Shown one piece after another: positions 7,045 to 15,237 of a stretch of 64,000 nucleotides of DNA (the first letter of the stretch is position 1; each line of letters begins with the position of its first letter). The translations under genes were made by a program, and so were the position numbers. The stretch is from Nocardioides sp. InS609-2. GTDB lineage: Bacteria; Actinomycetota; Actinomycetes; Propionibacteriales; Nocardioidaceae. The notes beneath the pieces are model-generated. The model did not search any database. It was not told where the DNA came from and was given only the letters and a program-made list of their open reading frames with translations. The stretch lies in NCBI RefSeq assembly GCF_023208195.1, contig NZ_CP060034.1, forward strand, positions 4,030,001 through 4,094,000, read 5' to 3'.

Positions 7045-8748
7045 TCAGATCCCGAAGGTGGTGCGCGGGTACGCCGCGTTCACGTCGGTGATCACGTTGA
7101 CGAGGTATGGCACCGCCGACGCGAACGCCCGGTCGAGTGCGGGGCCGATCTGCTTCGGGTCGGTGACCGTCTCGCCGGCGCCACCGAGGGCCTTGACCAC
7201 ACTGTCGTACGCCGTGCGCGGAGCCAGGTCCGCGACCACGTCGTAGCCGTAGAGCATCTGCATCGGGCCCTTCTCGAGGCCCCACGCGGAGTTGTTGCCC
7301 ATCACCATGACCACCGGCAGGTTGTGCCGCACCAGGGTGTCGACGTCCATCAGCGAGAAGCCGGCCGCGCCGTCGCCGAGCAGCAGCGCCACCTGCGCCG
7401 ACGGCCGGGCGATGCGTGCTGCGATGGCCGAGCCCAGGCCCGCGCCGAGGCAGCCGTAGGGGCCGGGGTCGAGCCAGCCGCCGGGCCGCTTGGGCTCGAC
7501 GAACTTGCCGGCGAAGCTCACGAAGTCGCCACCGTCGCCGATGACCACGGCGTCGTCGGCCAGCCGCGGCACGAGCTCGCCGTAGATGCGGGCCGGGTGG
7601 ATCGGGTCGGCCTCCGCACCCAACAGGGCGGCGTCGCGCTCGACGCCGGCCTTCACAGCCGCCTGGAGGTCGGTAACCCACGCCGACCAGTCGGGCCGTC
7701 GTACGACCTGGTCGAGGGCCTGCGTCAGTCCGTCGAGGATGCGGGTCAGGTCACCCGAGACCGACGCAGCAAGGTCGGCATGGCCGGAGATCTGGCCGGG
7801 GGAGTCGGCGATGTGCACGACCTGCGCAGCCGGGGCGCCGTCCTTGCCGCCGAAGACGCCGTAGCCGAGCCGGAAGTCGAGCGGCGTGCCGACCACGACG
7901 ACCAGGTCGCTGGTGCCGAGGGCCTGCCCGCGGGCCTTCGTGACGAGCAGCGGGTGTCCACCGGGTACGACGCCGCGACCCATGCCGTTGGTGATCGACG
8001 GGATGCCGGCGTGCTCGACCAGGCGCAGCGCGGCCTCCTCGGCGCCGTCGGCCCACACGTCGGTGCCGAGGATCAGCACCGGGCGCTGGGCGCCGGCCAT
8101 CAGCTCGGCGATCTCCCCGACCAGGTCGGTGTCGGGGGCCTCGCCGGGTGTGGTGCCACCGATCGGGGCCGGCCCACTGGCGGAGTTGAAGAACTCGCCC
8201 ATCGGGACGTCGACGAAGACCGGGCCGCGGTGCGAGCTGCCGGCGAGGGTGAACGCCTCGTCCATGCCGCCGAGCACCTCGCCCGCGGTGTGGAGAGTCC
8301 GTGCCATCTTGGCGACCGGCGCGATGATGGGCGGCTGGTCGAGCTCCTGCAGGCTGCCGCTGCCCCAGCGGTTGGCCGGGGCACGGCCGCCGACGACGAC
8401 CATCGGCGAGCCGGCGAACTGCGCCTGCGCGATCGCGCTCAGTCCGTTGGTGACACCCGGGCCGGCGGTGAGCACCGCGAGACCCGGACGCCGGGTCAGC
8501 TTGCCGGTGGCCTCGGCAGCGAATGCGGCGGTCTGCTCATGGCGTACGTCGAGGAGCCGCATCGGCGGATCGGCCTTGACCGCGCCGTCGTACATCGGGA
8601 ACACGTGCGCGCCCGACAGGGTGAACATCGTCTCGACACCGTGTGCCCTGGCCACGGCCACGGCGAGCTCTCCGCTGTGGCCGGAGATCTCCCCGGAGCT
8701 GTCGGTGCCGGGATCGGCCTCGGTCTTCTGGTCCGGTGCGTCGTCCAT
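7045..8748 (-). CDS. Thiamine diphosphate enzyme, acetolactate synthase-like (IlvG/Rv1820 type)
   Basis: A 567-residue member of the TPP-dependent acetohydroxyacid synthase superfamily. The Pyr domain has the catalytic glutamate in DVRHEQTAAFAAEA (about residue 71). A central domain follows, and the PP domain carries the TPP/Mg motif GDGAAGF ending in NNSAWG. The first 25 residues are acidic and probably disordered. It resembles the stand-alone mycobacterial IlvG rather than the IlvB-IlvN holoenzyme, and no regulatory subunit lies nearby. Oxalyl-CoA decarboxylase-like or glyoxylate carboligase-like activities cannot be excluded. Confidence 0.8.
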   Translation of the reverse strand: MDDAPDQKTEADPGTDSSGEISGHSGELAVAVARAHGVETMFTLSGAHVFPMYDGAVKADPPMRLLDVRHEQTAAFAAEATGKLTRRPGLAVLTAGPGVTNGLSAIAQAQFAGSPMVVVGGRAPANRWGSGSLQELDQPPIIAPVAKMARTLHTAGEVLGGMDEAFTLAGSSHRGPVFVDVPMGEFFNSASGPAPIGGTTPGEAPDTDLVGEIAELMAGAQRPVLILGTDVWADGAEEAALRLVEHAGIPSITNGMGRGVVPGGHPLLVTKARGQALGTSDLVVVVGTPLDFRLGYGVFGGKDGAPAAQVVHIADSPGQISGHADLAASVSGDLTRILDGLTQALDQVVRRPDWSAWVTDLQAAVKAGVERDAALLGAEADPIHPARIYGELVPRLADDAVVIGDGGDFVSFAGKFVEPKRPGGWLDPGPYGCLGAGLGSAIAARIARPSAQVALLLGDGAAGFSLMDVDTLVRHNLPVVMVMGNNSAWGLEKGPMQMLYGYDVVADLAPRTAYDSVVKALGGAGETVTDPKQIGPALDRAFASAVPYLVNVITDVNAAYPRTTFGI

Positions 8749-8788
8749 GACCGCAGGCTACCGGCTGGTCACATGACCGGCGCGCTGA

Positions 8789-9650
8789 CTAACCGCGAGG
8801 TTTGGCCAGCGTGAACGGATTGGTCATCCGCAATGCCTCGACGAGCACGAGCAACAGATCGGCGCGCACCGGCGGCGGGTCGGCGGCGAGTGCGACCTGC
8901 AGGTAGAGCGCCCGCAGGAACGCCTGGGGGTTGGCCGTGTCGAGGAACGGATCGCGGTCCCCGGTGCTCCCGAACGCACTGCCGGTGCCCGCGATCCGGG
9001 CGATCCACGGCTCGATCACCTTCAGCGGCACCAGGTCACGGCGCAGCACCGTCATCACGACCGAGGCCATCCGGTCGGGCTCGCCGCCGAGCATCGCCGT
9101 CTCGGCCGAGATGAGCCGGTCTGCGAGTACGTCGAGGAGCACGGTGAGCTCGTTCATCGCGACGTGCGGCGACTTCGCGAGTACGCCGATCGCGTCGGCG
9201 CCGTGCGCCCCCGCATGGGCCCAGCCGCTGCCGGGCACGTAGCCCCGCAGGTCCTGCTCGCGGAGATACCACGTGACGATGCGGTCGGCCCACTCGAGCA
9301 CCTTGCCGGCCGGCACCAGCCGAGCGGTGTTGTCGCGCTCGACGACCTCCGCCAGCACGAGCGCCGAGAACGAGCGCCGAGAACGAGCGCCGGAACACAG
9401 AGTCGGTGTCGCGCTCGCCAAGGCCCACACCGAGCCCGGTGGCCAGCCCGTCGCCCAGCCCCACCAGCAGGTCGTCGTACACGCCGCGGCCGATCCAGGT
9501 GGCCATCGTGGGATAGGCGATGCCGTCGCGCACCGCCGGGTCGGGCGAGCCGAGCATCGTGGCCAGCTCTGCGGTGAGGTCGTCGAGTGGCCGGTCGGTC
9601 GGGACGGCGAGTCCCTTTGAAAGGACCTGCTGCCAGTACGCCGTCGCCAT
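8789..9650 (-). pseudogene. DUF2785 gene broken by a 13-bp tandem duplication
   Basis: The N-terminal half reads from ATG 9650 (MATAYWQQVLSKGLAVPTDR) to FRRSFSALVL, then the frame is lost. The rest (AEVVERDNTARLVPAGKVLE to LAKPRG) continues in another frame down to 8789. The junction contains a 13-bp tandem duplication at 9358-9383. Removing one copy restores one open frame of 282 residues (849 nt). DUF2785 proteins are helical-repeat proteins of unknown role and about this length. The break is either a real recent mutation or an assembly error; the duplicated unit encodes part of RSFSALVL twice. Confidence 0.85.
9358..9392. repeat. 13-bp tandem duplication causing a frameshift
   Basis: The unit CGAGCGCCGAGAA occurs at 9358-9370 and 9371-9383 and continues for nine bases of a third copy (9384-9392). 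The extra 13 bases shift the reading frame of the DUF2785 gene by one. Confidence 0.95.
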
Positions 9651-9693
9651 GACGCCCATCCTGCCAGCCACCACCCCCCACTAGGTTGGGCTG

Positions 9694-11169
9694 GTGCCTT
9701 CACTCAACGAGCTGGTGCGTCTGCACACCGACCTCGACGACGCCGACATCGCGTGGTTGCAGCTCATCATGGCCGACTGGCAGATCATCGCCGACCTGTC
9801 GTTCGCCGACCTCGTGCTGTGGCTGCCCGATCGCGAGGGCACCGGGTTCTGGGCGGGCAGCCAGATGCGCCCCACGACCGGTCCGACGGCGCTCGTGGAC
9901 GATGTCGTCGGGCAGTTCGTCCCGAAGGGTCGGCGCGCGATGCTCGACCAGGCCTGGGAGCACGGCCGGCTCGTGCGCGACGGCGATCCCGAGTGGCGCG
10001 ACCACGTGCCGGTACGGGTCGAGACGATTCCCGTACGACGCGGCGACCGCGTGGTCGCGGTCATCGCGCGCAACACCAACCTGCTCGGCGTACGCACGCC
10101 GAGCCGCCTCGAGCTGTCCTACCTGCAGACGGCCGCCGACCTGACCCAGATGATCGCGCACGGCTTCTTTCCGCCCGGTGGGGCGCAGCGCAGCGACCAC
10201 GCCGACTCGCCGCGGGTGGGCGACGGCTTCCTGCGCGTCGATGCCGCCGGCCGGGTCACCTACGCGAGCCCCAACGCCCTCTCGGTCTACCGGCGGCTGG
10301 GCGTCACCGGTGACCTCGACGGCCTCGACCTGGCCGAGCTGACGCGCGAGCTGGTGCCGGCCCGGCGGCGGCCCGACGAGGAGACGTTGAGCGCCGTACT
10401 CGGCGGGCGTGCGCACCGCGACACCGAGCTCGGCACCGACGAGGTGTCGCTGATCGTGCGATCGATCCCGTTGCGCCCGCACGGCGACCGGATCGGTGCC
10501 CTGGTGCTGCTCCGCGACGTGACCGACCTGCGCCGGCGCGACCGCGAGCTCGTCACCAAGGACGCCACGATCCGCGAGATCCACCACCGGGTGAAGAACA
10601 ACCTGCAGACCGTTGCCGCGCTGCTGCGGCTACAGGCCCGCCGCATCGACGAACCAGCCGCCAAGGCCGCCCTCGACGAAGCGGTACGCCGTGTCGGCTC
10701 GATCGCCATCGTGCACGAGACGCTGAGCCAGACGGCCACCGAAGAGGTCGCGTTCGACGAGATCGCCGATCGCCTCGGTCAGATGGTGACCCATGTCGGC
10801 TCCTCGGGGGACCGGGTCCGAACCCGTCGCGTGGGCACCTTCGGAGAGCTCGTCTCGGAGAAGGCCACCGCGTTGGCGATGGTGCTCACCGAGGTCGTCC
10901 AGAACGCCGTTGAGCACGGCTATGACGTCGACGGCACCGAGCCGGGCGAGATCACCGTGACAGTGCGCCGCCTGGTCGGCCGACTGCACGTCACCGTGGA
11001 CGACGACGGTGTCGGGCTGCCCGACGACTTCGACCTGGACACGTCGACCCACCTGGGGCTTTCGATCGTGCGCACCCTGGTCGAGTCGGAGCTCGGCGGT
11101 CAGCTCGAGCTGGGGTCGGTGCCGCACGCCCGAGGCGTGCGGGTCAGCATCGACGTACCGATCGACTGA
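9694..11169 (+). CDS. pdtaS: Sensor histidine kinase PdtaS (GAF-PAS-HisKA_2)
   Basis: A 491-residue soluble kinase closely resembling mycobacterial PdtaS. An N-terminal GAF domain (ADLSFADLVLWLP) covers about 1-150 and a PAS domain (GDGFLRVDAAGRVTYASPNA) about 170-280. HisKA_2 carries IREIHHRVKNNLQTVAALLR (phospho-acceptor at His297/298), and the HATPase contains ENAVEHGYD-like and DDGVGLP motifs. It has no membrane segments. In mycobacteria it phosphorylates PdtaR, an ANTAR antiterminator, and responds to copper/NO and nutrient cues; pdtaR is not in this window. The GTG start gives the PSLNELVRLHTDLD N-terminus expected for the family. It converges on whiB1, the usual actinobacterial neighbour. 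Confidence 0.93.
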   Translation: MPSLNELVRLHTDLDDADIAWLQLIMADWQIIADLSFADLVLWLPDREGTGFWAGSQMRPTTGPTALVDDVVGQFVPKGRRAMLDQAWEHGRLVRDGDPEWRDHVPVRVETIPVRRGDRVVAVIARNTNLLGVRTPSRLELSYLQTAADLTQMIAHGFFPPGGAQRSDHADSPRVGDGFLRVDAAGRVTYASPNALSVYRRLGVTGDLDGLDLAELTRELVPARRRPDEETLSAVLGGRAHRDTELGTDEVSLIVRSIPLRPHGDRIGALVLLRDVTDLRRRDRELVTKDATIREIHHRVKNNLQTVAALLRLQARRIDEPAAKAALDEAVRRVGSIAIVHETLSQTATEEVAFDEIADRLGQMVTHVGSSGDRVRTRRVGTFGELVSEKATALAMVLTEVVQNAVEHGYDVDGTEPGEITVTVRRLVGRLHVTVDDDGVGLPDDFDLDTSTHLGLSIVRTLVESELGGQLELGSVPHARGVRVSIDVPID

Positions 11170-11210
11170 CCCACGGCCCGAAGAGTCGACGCGAAGAGTC
11201 AAGCCGGGTG

Positions 11211-11462
11211 TCAGGCGGTGCGGACGCGGGCGCGGGCGTTGCGGCGCTTGAGCGCCCGACGCTCGTCCTCGCTGAGGCCGCCCCAGACACCGTGGTCCTG
11301 ACCAGCCTCGAGCGCCCACGCAAGGCACTGTTCGCGCACCTCGCACCGACGGCACACCTGCTTGGCCTCTTCTATCTGGAGAATGGCCGGACCGGTGTTG
11401 CCGATCGGGAAGAACAGCTCCGGGTCCTCGTCGAGGCAGGCAGAGCGGTGGCGCCAATCCAT
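11211..11462 (-). CDS. whiB1: Iron-sulfur transcription factor WhiB1
   Basis: An 83-residue Wbl protein starting at ATG 11462 (MDWRHRSACLDEDPELFFP). The 4Fe-4S ligands are Cys9, Cys37, Cys40 and Cys46, at the same positions as in mycobacterial WhiB1. The GVWGG turn and the basic tail RRALKRRNARARVR follow. WhiB1 is essential in M. tuberculosis, is NO-sensitive and binds the primary sigma factor region 4. A CRP-type box lies about 50 bases upstream, as in the mycobacterial whiB1 promoter. Confidence 0.97.
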   Translation of the reverse strand: MDWRHRSACLDEDPELFFPIGNTGPAILQIEEAKQVCRRCEVREQCLAWALEAGQDHGVWGGLSEDERRALKRRNARARVRTA

Positions 11463-11511
11463 GGCTGGGGTTTCCCACTTTCCACAAAGAAGTCGTTTGG
11501 GGGCGCGCCGA

Positions 11512-11527
11512 TGTGAACGCATTCACT
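11512..11527. promoter_or_regulatory. CRP-type binding site upstream of whiB1
   Basis: TGTGA-ACGCAT-TCACT on the plus strand fits the CRP/GlxR consensus TGTGA-N6-TCACA with one mismatch and has the core palindrome GTGAA-N4-TTCAC. It lies 50 bases before the whiB1 ATG (minus strand), overlapping a possible -10 (TAGTGA). cAMP-CRP control of whiB1 is known in M. tuberculosis; its action here is inferred. Confidence 0.75.
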
Positions 11528-11583
11528 AGCGCGTCGTCCAGACTCCCAAGAGATCGCCCTTCACACAACCCCCATTCGCCGTC

Positions 11584-12012
11584 GTGTCCGTCACAACTAC
11601 CCTTCTCGTCGTGACCCCTACCGCCTCTTTCGGCCCCGATGGACTAGTCCGGCCGGCGCCGCTGACGGTCGCCGCGTCCGTGGTCGCGGTCGAGGGCGCA
11701 CTGCTCGTGATGCTCGGAATCCTCGAAATGTTCGCGCTGTCGTCGGCCCGGGTCACGATGGGAGTCACCACCGCGGCGTTCTTCGTCGCGTACGGCGCGG
11801 CGCTGGTCTTCTGTGCCTGGGGCGTCAGCCGGCTGCGTCAGTGGGGGCGCAGCCCGATCGTTCTCGGCCAGCTGATCCAGCTCGGCGTCGCGTGGAACTT
11901 CCGCGGCGGCGACACCACCCCGCTTGCCGTGGCCCTCGTCGTCGTGGCCGTCATCGTGCTCGCCGGCATCCTGCACCCCGCCAGCACCCGCGCCCTGGTC
12001 GACCAGGGCTGA
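11584..12012 (+). CDS. Small four-helix membrane protein, unknown function
   Basis: Up to 142 residues with four hydrophobic segments (about 28-52, 58-80, 92-105 and 112-130) and the short motif RQWGRSPIVLGQLIQLGVAW. This pattern is common in conserved actinobacterial integral membrane proteins without an assigned role. GTG 11584 is the longest start. GTG 11611 (VTPTASFGPDG) is an alternative, with a -10-like TACCCT ending eight bases before it that would make a near-leaderless transcript. No ribosome binding site precedes either. It converges on the SigF-like gene. Confidence 0.7.
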   Translation: MSVTTTLLVVTPTASFGPDGLVRPAPLTVAASVVAVEGALLVMLGILEMFALSSARVTMGVTTAAFFVAYGAALVFCAWGVSRLRQWGRSPIVLGQLIQLGVAWNFRGGDTTPLAVALVVVAVIVLAGILHPASTRALVDQG

Positions 12013-12021
12013 CCTGCGGGC

Positions 12022-12840
12022 TCAGTCGGCCTCGAGCGACGTCCGCAGCTGGTCGAGAGTCTTGGTCAGCAGTCGCGACACGTGCATCTGCGAGACCCCG
12101 ATCTCGGTGGCTATCTGCGACTGCGTCATGTTCTTGAAGAACCGCAACAGCAGGATCCTCTTCTCGCGCGGGTCGAGGCCCTCCAGGAGCGGCTTGATCG
12201 ACTCGCGGATCTCGACGTGCTCCATGCCCTCGTCGTCGATGCCGAGGGTGGCCAGCATGCTCGGGGGACCCTCGTCGGAGTCGTCACCGGCGTCGAGCGA
12301 CAAGGTGGAGTAGGCGTTGGCCGACTCGAGCCCTTCGATGATCTGCTCGACAGAGCAGCCGATCGCCTCGGCCAGCTCGCGCGGCAAGGGGGAGCGACCG
12401 AGCTTCTGAGTCAGCTCGCCGGTCGTGGCGCCGATCTGCATGCGCAGCTCCTGCAACCGGCGGGGCACCCGGATCGCCCAGCCCTTGTCGCGGAAGTAGC
12501 GCTTGATCTCGCCGATGATCGTGGGAGTGGCGTACGTCGAGAACTCGACGCCGCGATCCGTCTCGAACCGGTCGACGGCCTTGATGAGCCCGATCGTGCC
12601 GACCTGCACGAGGTCCTCGAACGGCTCGCCACGGTTGCGGAACCGGCGGGCGCAGTGCTCGACCAGGGGCAGGTGGAGATGGACGAGGTCGTCGCGCGCC
12701 GCACTGCGCACGGCGTCGCTCTCATCCTCGTCGCGAAAGATGATGAAGAACTCGGCACTGCGTCGCCGGGTCAACTCGATGCGCGTCGGCACCGCGTCTT
12801 CCTGGTCGTCGAGCCCGTCCCCCGAGGTTTCCTGGCTCAT
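12022..12840 (-). CDS. sigF: SigB/SigF family RNA polymerase sigma factor
   Basis: A 272-residue group 3 sigma factor with regions 2, 3 and 4. DLVQVGTIGLIKAVDRFE and EFSTYATPTIIGEIKRYFRD mark region 2, VPRRLQELRMQIG region 3, and TQSQIATEIGVSQMHVSRLL the region 4 helix-turn-helix. An extra N-terminal stretch of about 45 residues is acidic. In actinobacteria this family serves general stress and developmental responses and is held by an RsbW-like anti-sigma kinase. Such a gene lies one base upstream, so the pair is one operon. The symbol is family-level, since a second paralogue is at 28876. Confidence 0.9.
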   Translation of the reverse strand: MSQETSGDGLDDQEDAVPTRIELTRRRSAEFFIIFRDEDESDAVRSAARDDLVHLHLPLVEHCARRFRNRGEPFEDLVQVGTIGLIKAVDRFETDRGVEFSTYATPTIIGEIKRYFRDKGWAIRVPRRLQELRMQIGATTGELTQKLGRSPLPRELAEAIGCSVEQIIEGLESANAYSTLSLDAGDDSDEGPPSMLATLGIDDEGMEHVEIRESIKPLLEGLDPREKRILLLRFFKNMTQSQIATEIGVSQMHVSRLLTKTLDQLRTSLEAD

Positions 12841-12841
12841 G

Positions 12842-13246
12842 TCACAAGCCAGCCCCGGCGAGACTGGACTCCATGGTGAGCCGCACCCGCAGGCGACCCC
12901 CGTCGGTGAGGACCTCGGCCTCGGTGGCCAGGGTGCTGAGGACCTGCCAGGCGAAGCTGTCGAGGTCGGGCTCGGGAGGTTCGGCGCTGTCGACGACCAC
13001 CTCGATGGTCATCCGCCGGGGCTCGAGGAAGAAGACACAGGTCAGGTCGGACTCCGGGTCGGCGTCGGGCAGGACCATGGCGCTGGCCTCGCCGATCGCG
13101 ATCCGGAGGTCCTCGATGTCGTCCATCGTGAAGTCGAGTCGGGCGGCCAGCCCCGCGGCGGTGGTGCGCAGCACCGAGGCATAGGCGCCGTCGGCAGGCA
13201 GCCGAAGCTCGACGTCGGGCCTCGCGCTGCTGGAGTCGTCACTCAT
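12842..13246 (-). CDS. RsbW/UsfX-like anti-sigma factor with HATPase fold
   Basis: A 134-residue GHKL-type protein. DIEDLRIAIGEASAMVL is the N-box helix and TDGGRLRVRLTME the C-terminal strand; the intervening SFAWQVLSTLATEAEVL occupies the position of the G-box lid. It should bind and inhibit the SigF-like factor encoded one base downstream. No anti-anti-sigma (STAS) gene lies adjacent. The G-box glycines are weak, so kinase activity is less certain than sigma binding. Confidence 0.85.
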   Translation of the reverse strand: MSDDSSSARPDVELRLPADGAYASVLRTTAAGLAARLDFTMDDIEDLRIAIGEASAMVLPDADPESDLTCVFFLEPRRMTIEVVVDSAEPPEPDLDSFAWQVLSTLATEAEVLTDGGRLRVRLTMESSLAGAGL

Positions 13247-13295
13247 GGGTTCGCACCGTCCTCGCGTTAACTGGCGATGGAAACACTAACGGGGG

Positions 13296-13320
13296 CCGGC
13301 CTCCACGTGGTGGATGCCGG
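13296..13320 (-). terminator. Hairpin downstream of the van-like operon
   Basis: CCGGC-TCCAC and GTGGA-GCCGG arms (13296-13306 and 13310-13320), with one mismatched pair and a 3-base loop, begin eight bases beyond the response regulator stop. It would end the six-gene minus-strand operon before the anti-sigma gene. Confidence 0.55.
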
Positions 13321-13327
13321 GCGCCGA

Positions 13328-13999
13328 TCACCCCGTGGGGGTCAGCCCGTGCTCGTGCGCGAAGACGACGATCTGCACGCGATCCCTCAGGCCGAGCTTG
13401 CGCAGGATCGCGCCCACGTGGCTCTTCACCGTCGACTCGCTGGCGAAGATCCGGCCTGCTGTCTCGGTGTTCGACAGTCCCTGGGCCACCGCGCCGAAGA
13501 CCTCCTTCTCCTTGTCGGTCAGAGAGAGGTACGCCGGGGGCACGGGCGTCGCCGCCCGGAACTGGTTGTCGAGCAATGCGGACAGGTCGCGTGGTGCGAG
13601 CACCGCGTTGCCGGCGTACACGGTGCGGATCGCGTCGCGAAGCATCACCGGAGTGGTGTCCTTGACGAGGAAGCCACTGGCGCCGTGCCGGATCGCGGTG
13701 GCGGCGCGGTCGTCGAGGTTGAACGTCGTCAGCACCACCACGTGGCAATGCGACGACCGGCGGCCGACCCGATCGGGCAGGAAGAGCCGTCGGGTTGCCT
13801 CGACCCCGTCCATCTCGGGCATCCGGATGTCCATCAGCACCACGTCGGGCTCGAGCTCGTCGACCAGGCGCAGGGCTTCGAGGCCGTCACCGGCCTGACC
13901 CACCACCGCCATTCCGTCCTGGGCATCGACGATGACGGCCACCCCGGCGCGGAACAGCTCCTGGTCGTCGACGAGCAGCACCCGGATGTCAGCGGTCAC
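13328..13999 (-). CDS. NarL/LuxR-type response regulator (last gene of van-like operon)
   Basis: A 223-residue regulator from GTG 13999, overlapping the kinase stop by four bases. The receiver domain has the acidic pair in VLLVDDQELF, the phosphorylatable Asp in DVVLMDIRMPEMDG and the Lys in GFLVKDT. The LuxR-type helix-turn-helix is TDKEKEVFGAVAQGLSNTET through ESTVKSHVGAILRKLGLRDR. The receiver carries a short insertion (DRVGRRSSHCH) after alpha-3 compared with LiaR/VraR. It probably controls the operon at 13328-18962. Van systems of known type use OmpR-family regulators, so this is a different control module. Confidence 0.9.
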   Translation of the reverse strand: MTADIRVLLVDDQELFRAGVAVIVDAQDGMAVVGQAGDGLEALRLVDELEPDVVLMDIRMPEMDGVEATRRLFLPDRVGRRSSHCHVVVLTTFNLDDRAATAIRHGASGFLVKDTTPVMLRDAIRTVYAGNAVLAPRDLSALLDNQFRAATPVPPAYLSLTDKEKEVFGAVAQGLSNTETAGRIFASESTVKSHVGAILRKLGLRDRVQIVVFAHEHGLTPTG

Positions 14000-15237
14000 G
14001 GACCGACCGTACGCAACGGCACCCATGCCGTCGCGGTGAACGTCGGCCCGGAGTCGTCGTCGCGGCGGCGTACGTCGAGGCGTCCTCCGACCGACTCGAG
14101 CCGGCGGCGCATGCCCTCTAGCCCCTGCCCGGGCGAGGCGCCGGAGTCGAGCGCCGTGATCGGCCGGGTGTCGTCGCCACTCGTGTCCACGCCGTTGCGG
14201 ACCTCGAGCCTCAGGTCCCCCTCCCAGTGCCGCTCCACGGTCACGGGGGCGTCGCGGCGGCCGTGCTTTATGGCGTTCGTGAGCATCTCCTGCAGCACCC
14301 GGAAGGCCACCGTCTCCAGCTCGGGCGGGAGCGGCTGCGGCTGCCCGACCTCGGTCGACACCACCTCGTGGCCACTGGAGCGGACCCCGTCGACGAGGCT
14401 GTCGAGCCCAGCCGGTCGAGCGGTCGGCTGCTGGGTGGTGGTGAGCACCTGACGCACATCCTGCAGCGAGCTGCGCGCAGAGGTGGCGATCGTGCTCATC
14501 GTCTTCTTGAGTGCCTCGGGGTCGCCGTCGGGGAGGTACTGCGCGGACTCGGCCTGCGCCAGGATCACCGCCAGCGAGTGCCCCACCACGTCGTGCACGT
14601 CGCGTGCCAGCCGGGCCTGCTCCTCGCGCAGCTGCGCGATCTCCTGGGCCTGCGTGGTCCGGACCTGGGCGAGTGCGGCGTCCTCCTCCGCGGCCAGCTG
14701 GGAGACCTTCGAGTCCCGGGCGCGAGCGCCGAAGCGCAGCGCCAGGCCGAGCAGCCAGGGCGCTGCCAGAACCAGGACACCCAGCAGCACGGCTCCCACC
14801 TGCCAGGTGTCGCCGAAGCCGTACGCCGCGTCGAGCAGGTTGCGGTAGTTGGGCACCTCGACCCAGGTGAACTGGTCGAGCACGAAGAAGAACGCCCCCA
14901 CCAGCCCGGCCGCAGGGATCGACAGACCGCTGAGCCAGACCGTGAGCGTGCTGCCCCAGCGCGCCGTGCCGAACGCCACGCACCCGATGGAGAGCTGGGT
15001 CAGCAGGGTCGGCGTGACGGTGAGGACCTGCAGACCGCACACCACCCAGACGATGGCCAGGGCGGCGCCAGGAGCATGTCGGCTGAGACTGACCGCGACG
15101 ACCGTGCCAAGGAGCACCGGCAGCAGAACTCCGGACGCCGTGTAGAAGCTGCCCCACTGGATCTCGAGCAGCCCGATCACGAGGACCGCCCCACCGGCGG
15201 CGAGGTCGGGAGCCCAGTCCCGCCAGTCGTGGGTCAT
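13996..15237 (-). CDS. Sensor histidine kinase, HisKA_3 (LiaS/DesK type)
   Basis: A 413-residue membrane kinase. Residues 1-185 contain five or six hydrophobic segments and no large extracellular domain. A coiled-coil linker (about 190-225) leads to the HisKA_3 dimerisation motif LARDVHDVVGHSLAVIL, whose first His is the phospho-acceptor. The HATPase has EMLTNAIKHG (N-box) and GQGLEGMRRRLESVGG (G-box). Intramembrane-sensing kinases of this class often report envelope stress or antibiotics. It overlaps the acyltransferase gene (ATGA) and the response regulator (GTGA), so the pair is translationally coupled to the wall-precursor genes. Confidence 0.9.
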   Translation of the reverse strand: MTHDWRDWAPDLAAGGAVLVIGLLEIQWGSFYTASGVLLPVLLGTVVAVSLSRHAPGAALAIVWVVCGLQVLTVTPTLLTQLSIGCVAFGTARWGSTLTVWLSGLSIPAAGLVGAFFFVLDQFTWVEVPNYRNLLDAAYGFGDTWQVGAVLLGVLVLAAPWLLGLALRFGARARDSKVSQLAAEEDAALAQVRTTQAQEIAQLREEQARLARDVHDVVGHSLAVILAQAESAQYLPDGDPEALKKTMSTIATSARSSLQDVRQVLTTTQQPTARPAGLDSLVDGVRSSGHEVVSTEVGQPQPLPPELETVAFRVLQEMLTNAIKHGRRDAPVTVERHWEGDLRLEVRNGVDTSGDDTRPITALDSGASPGQGLEGMRRRLESVGGRLDVRRRDDDSGPTFTATAWVPLRTVGP

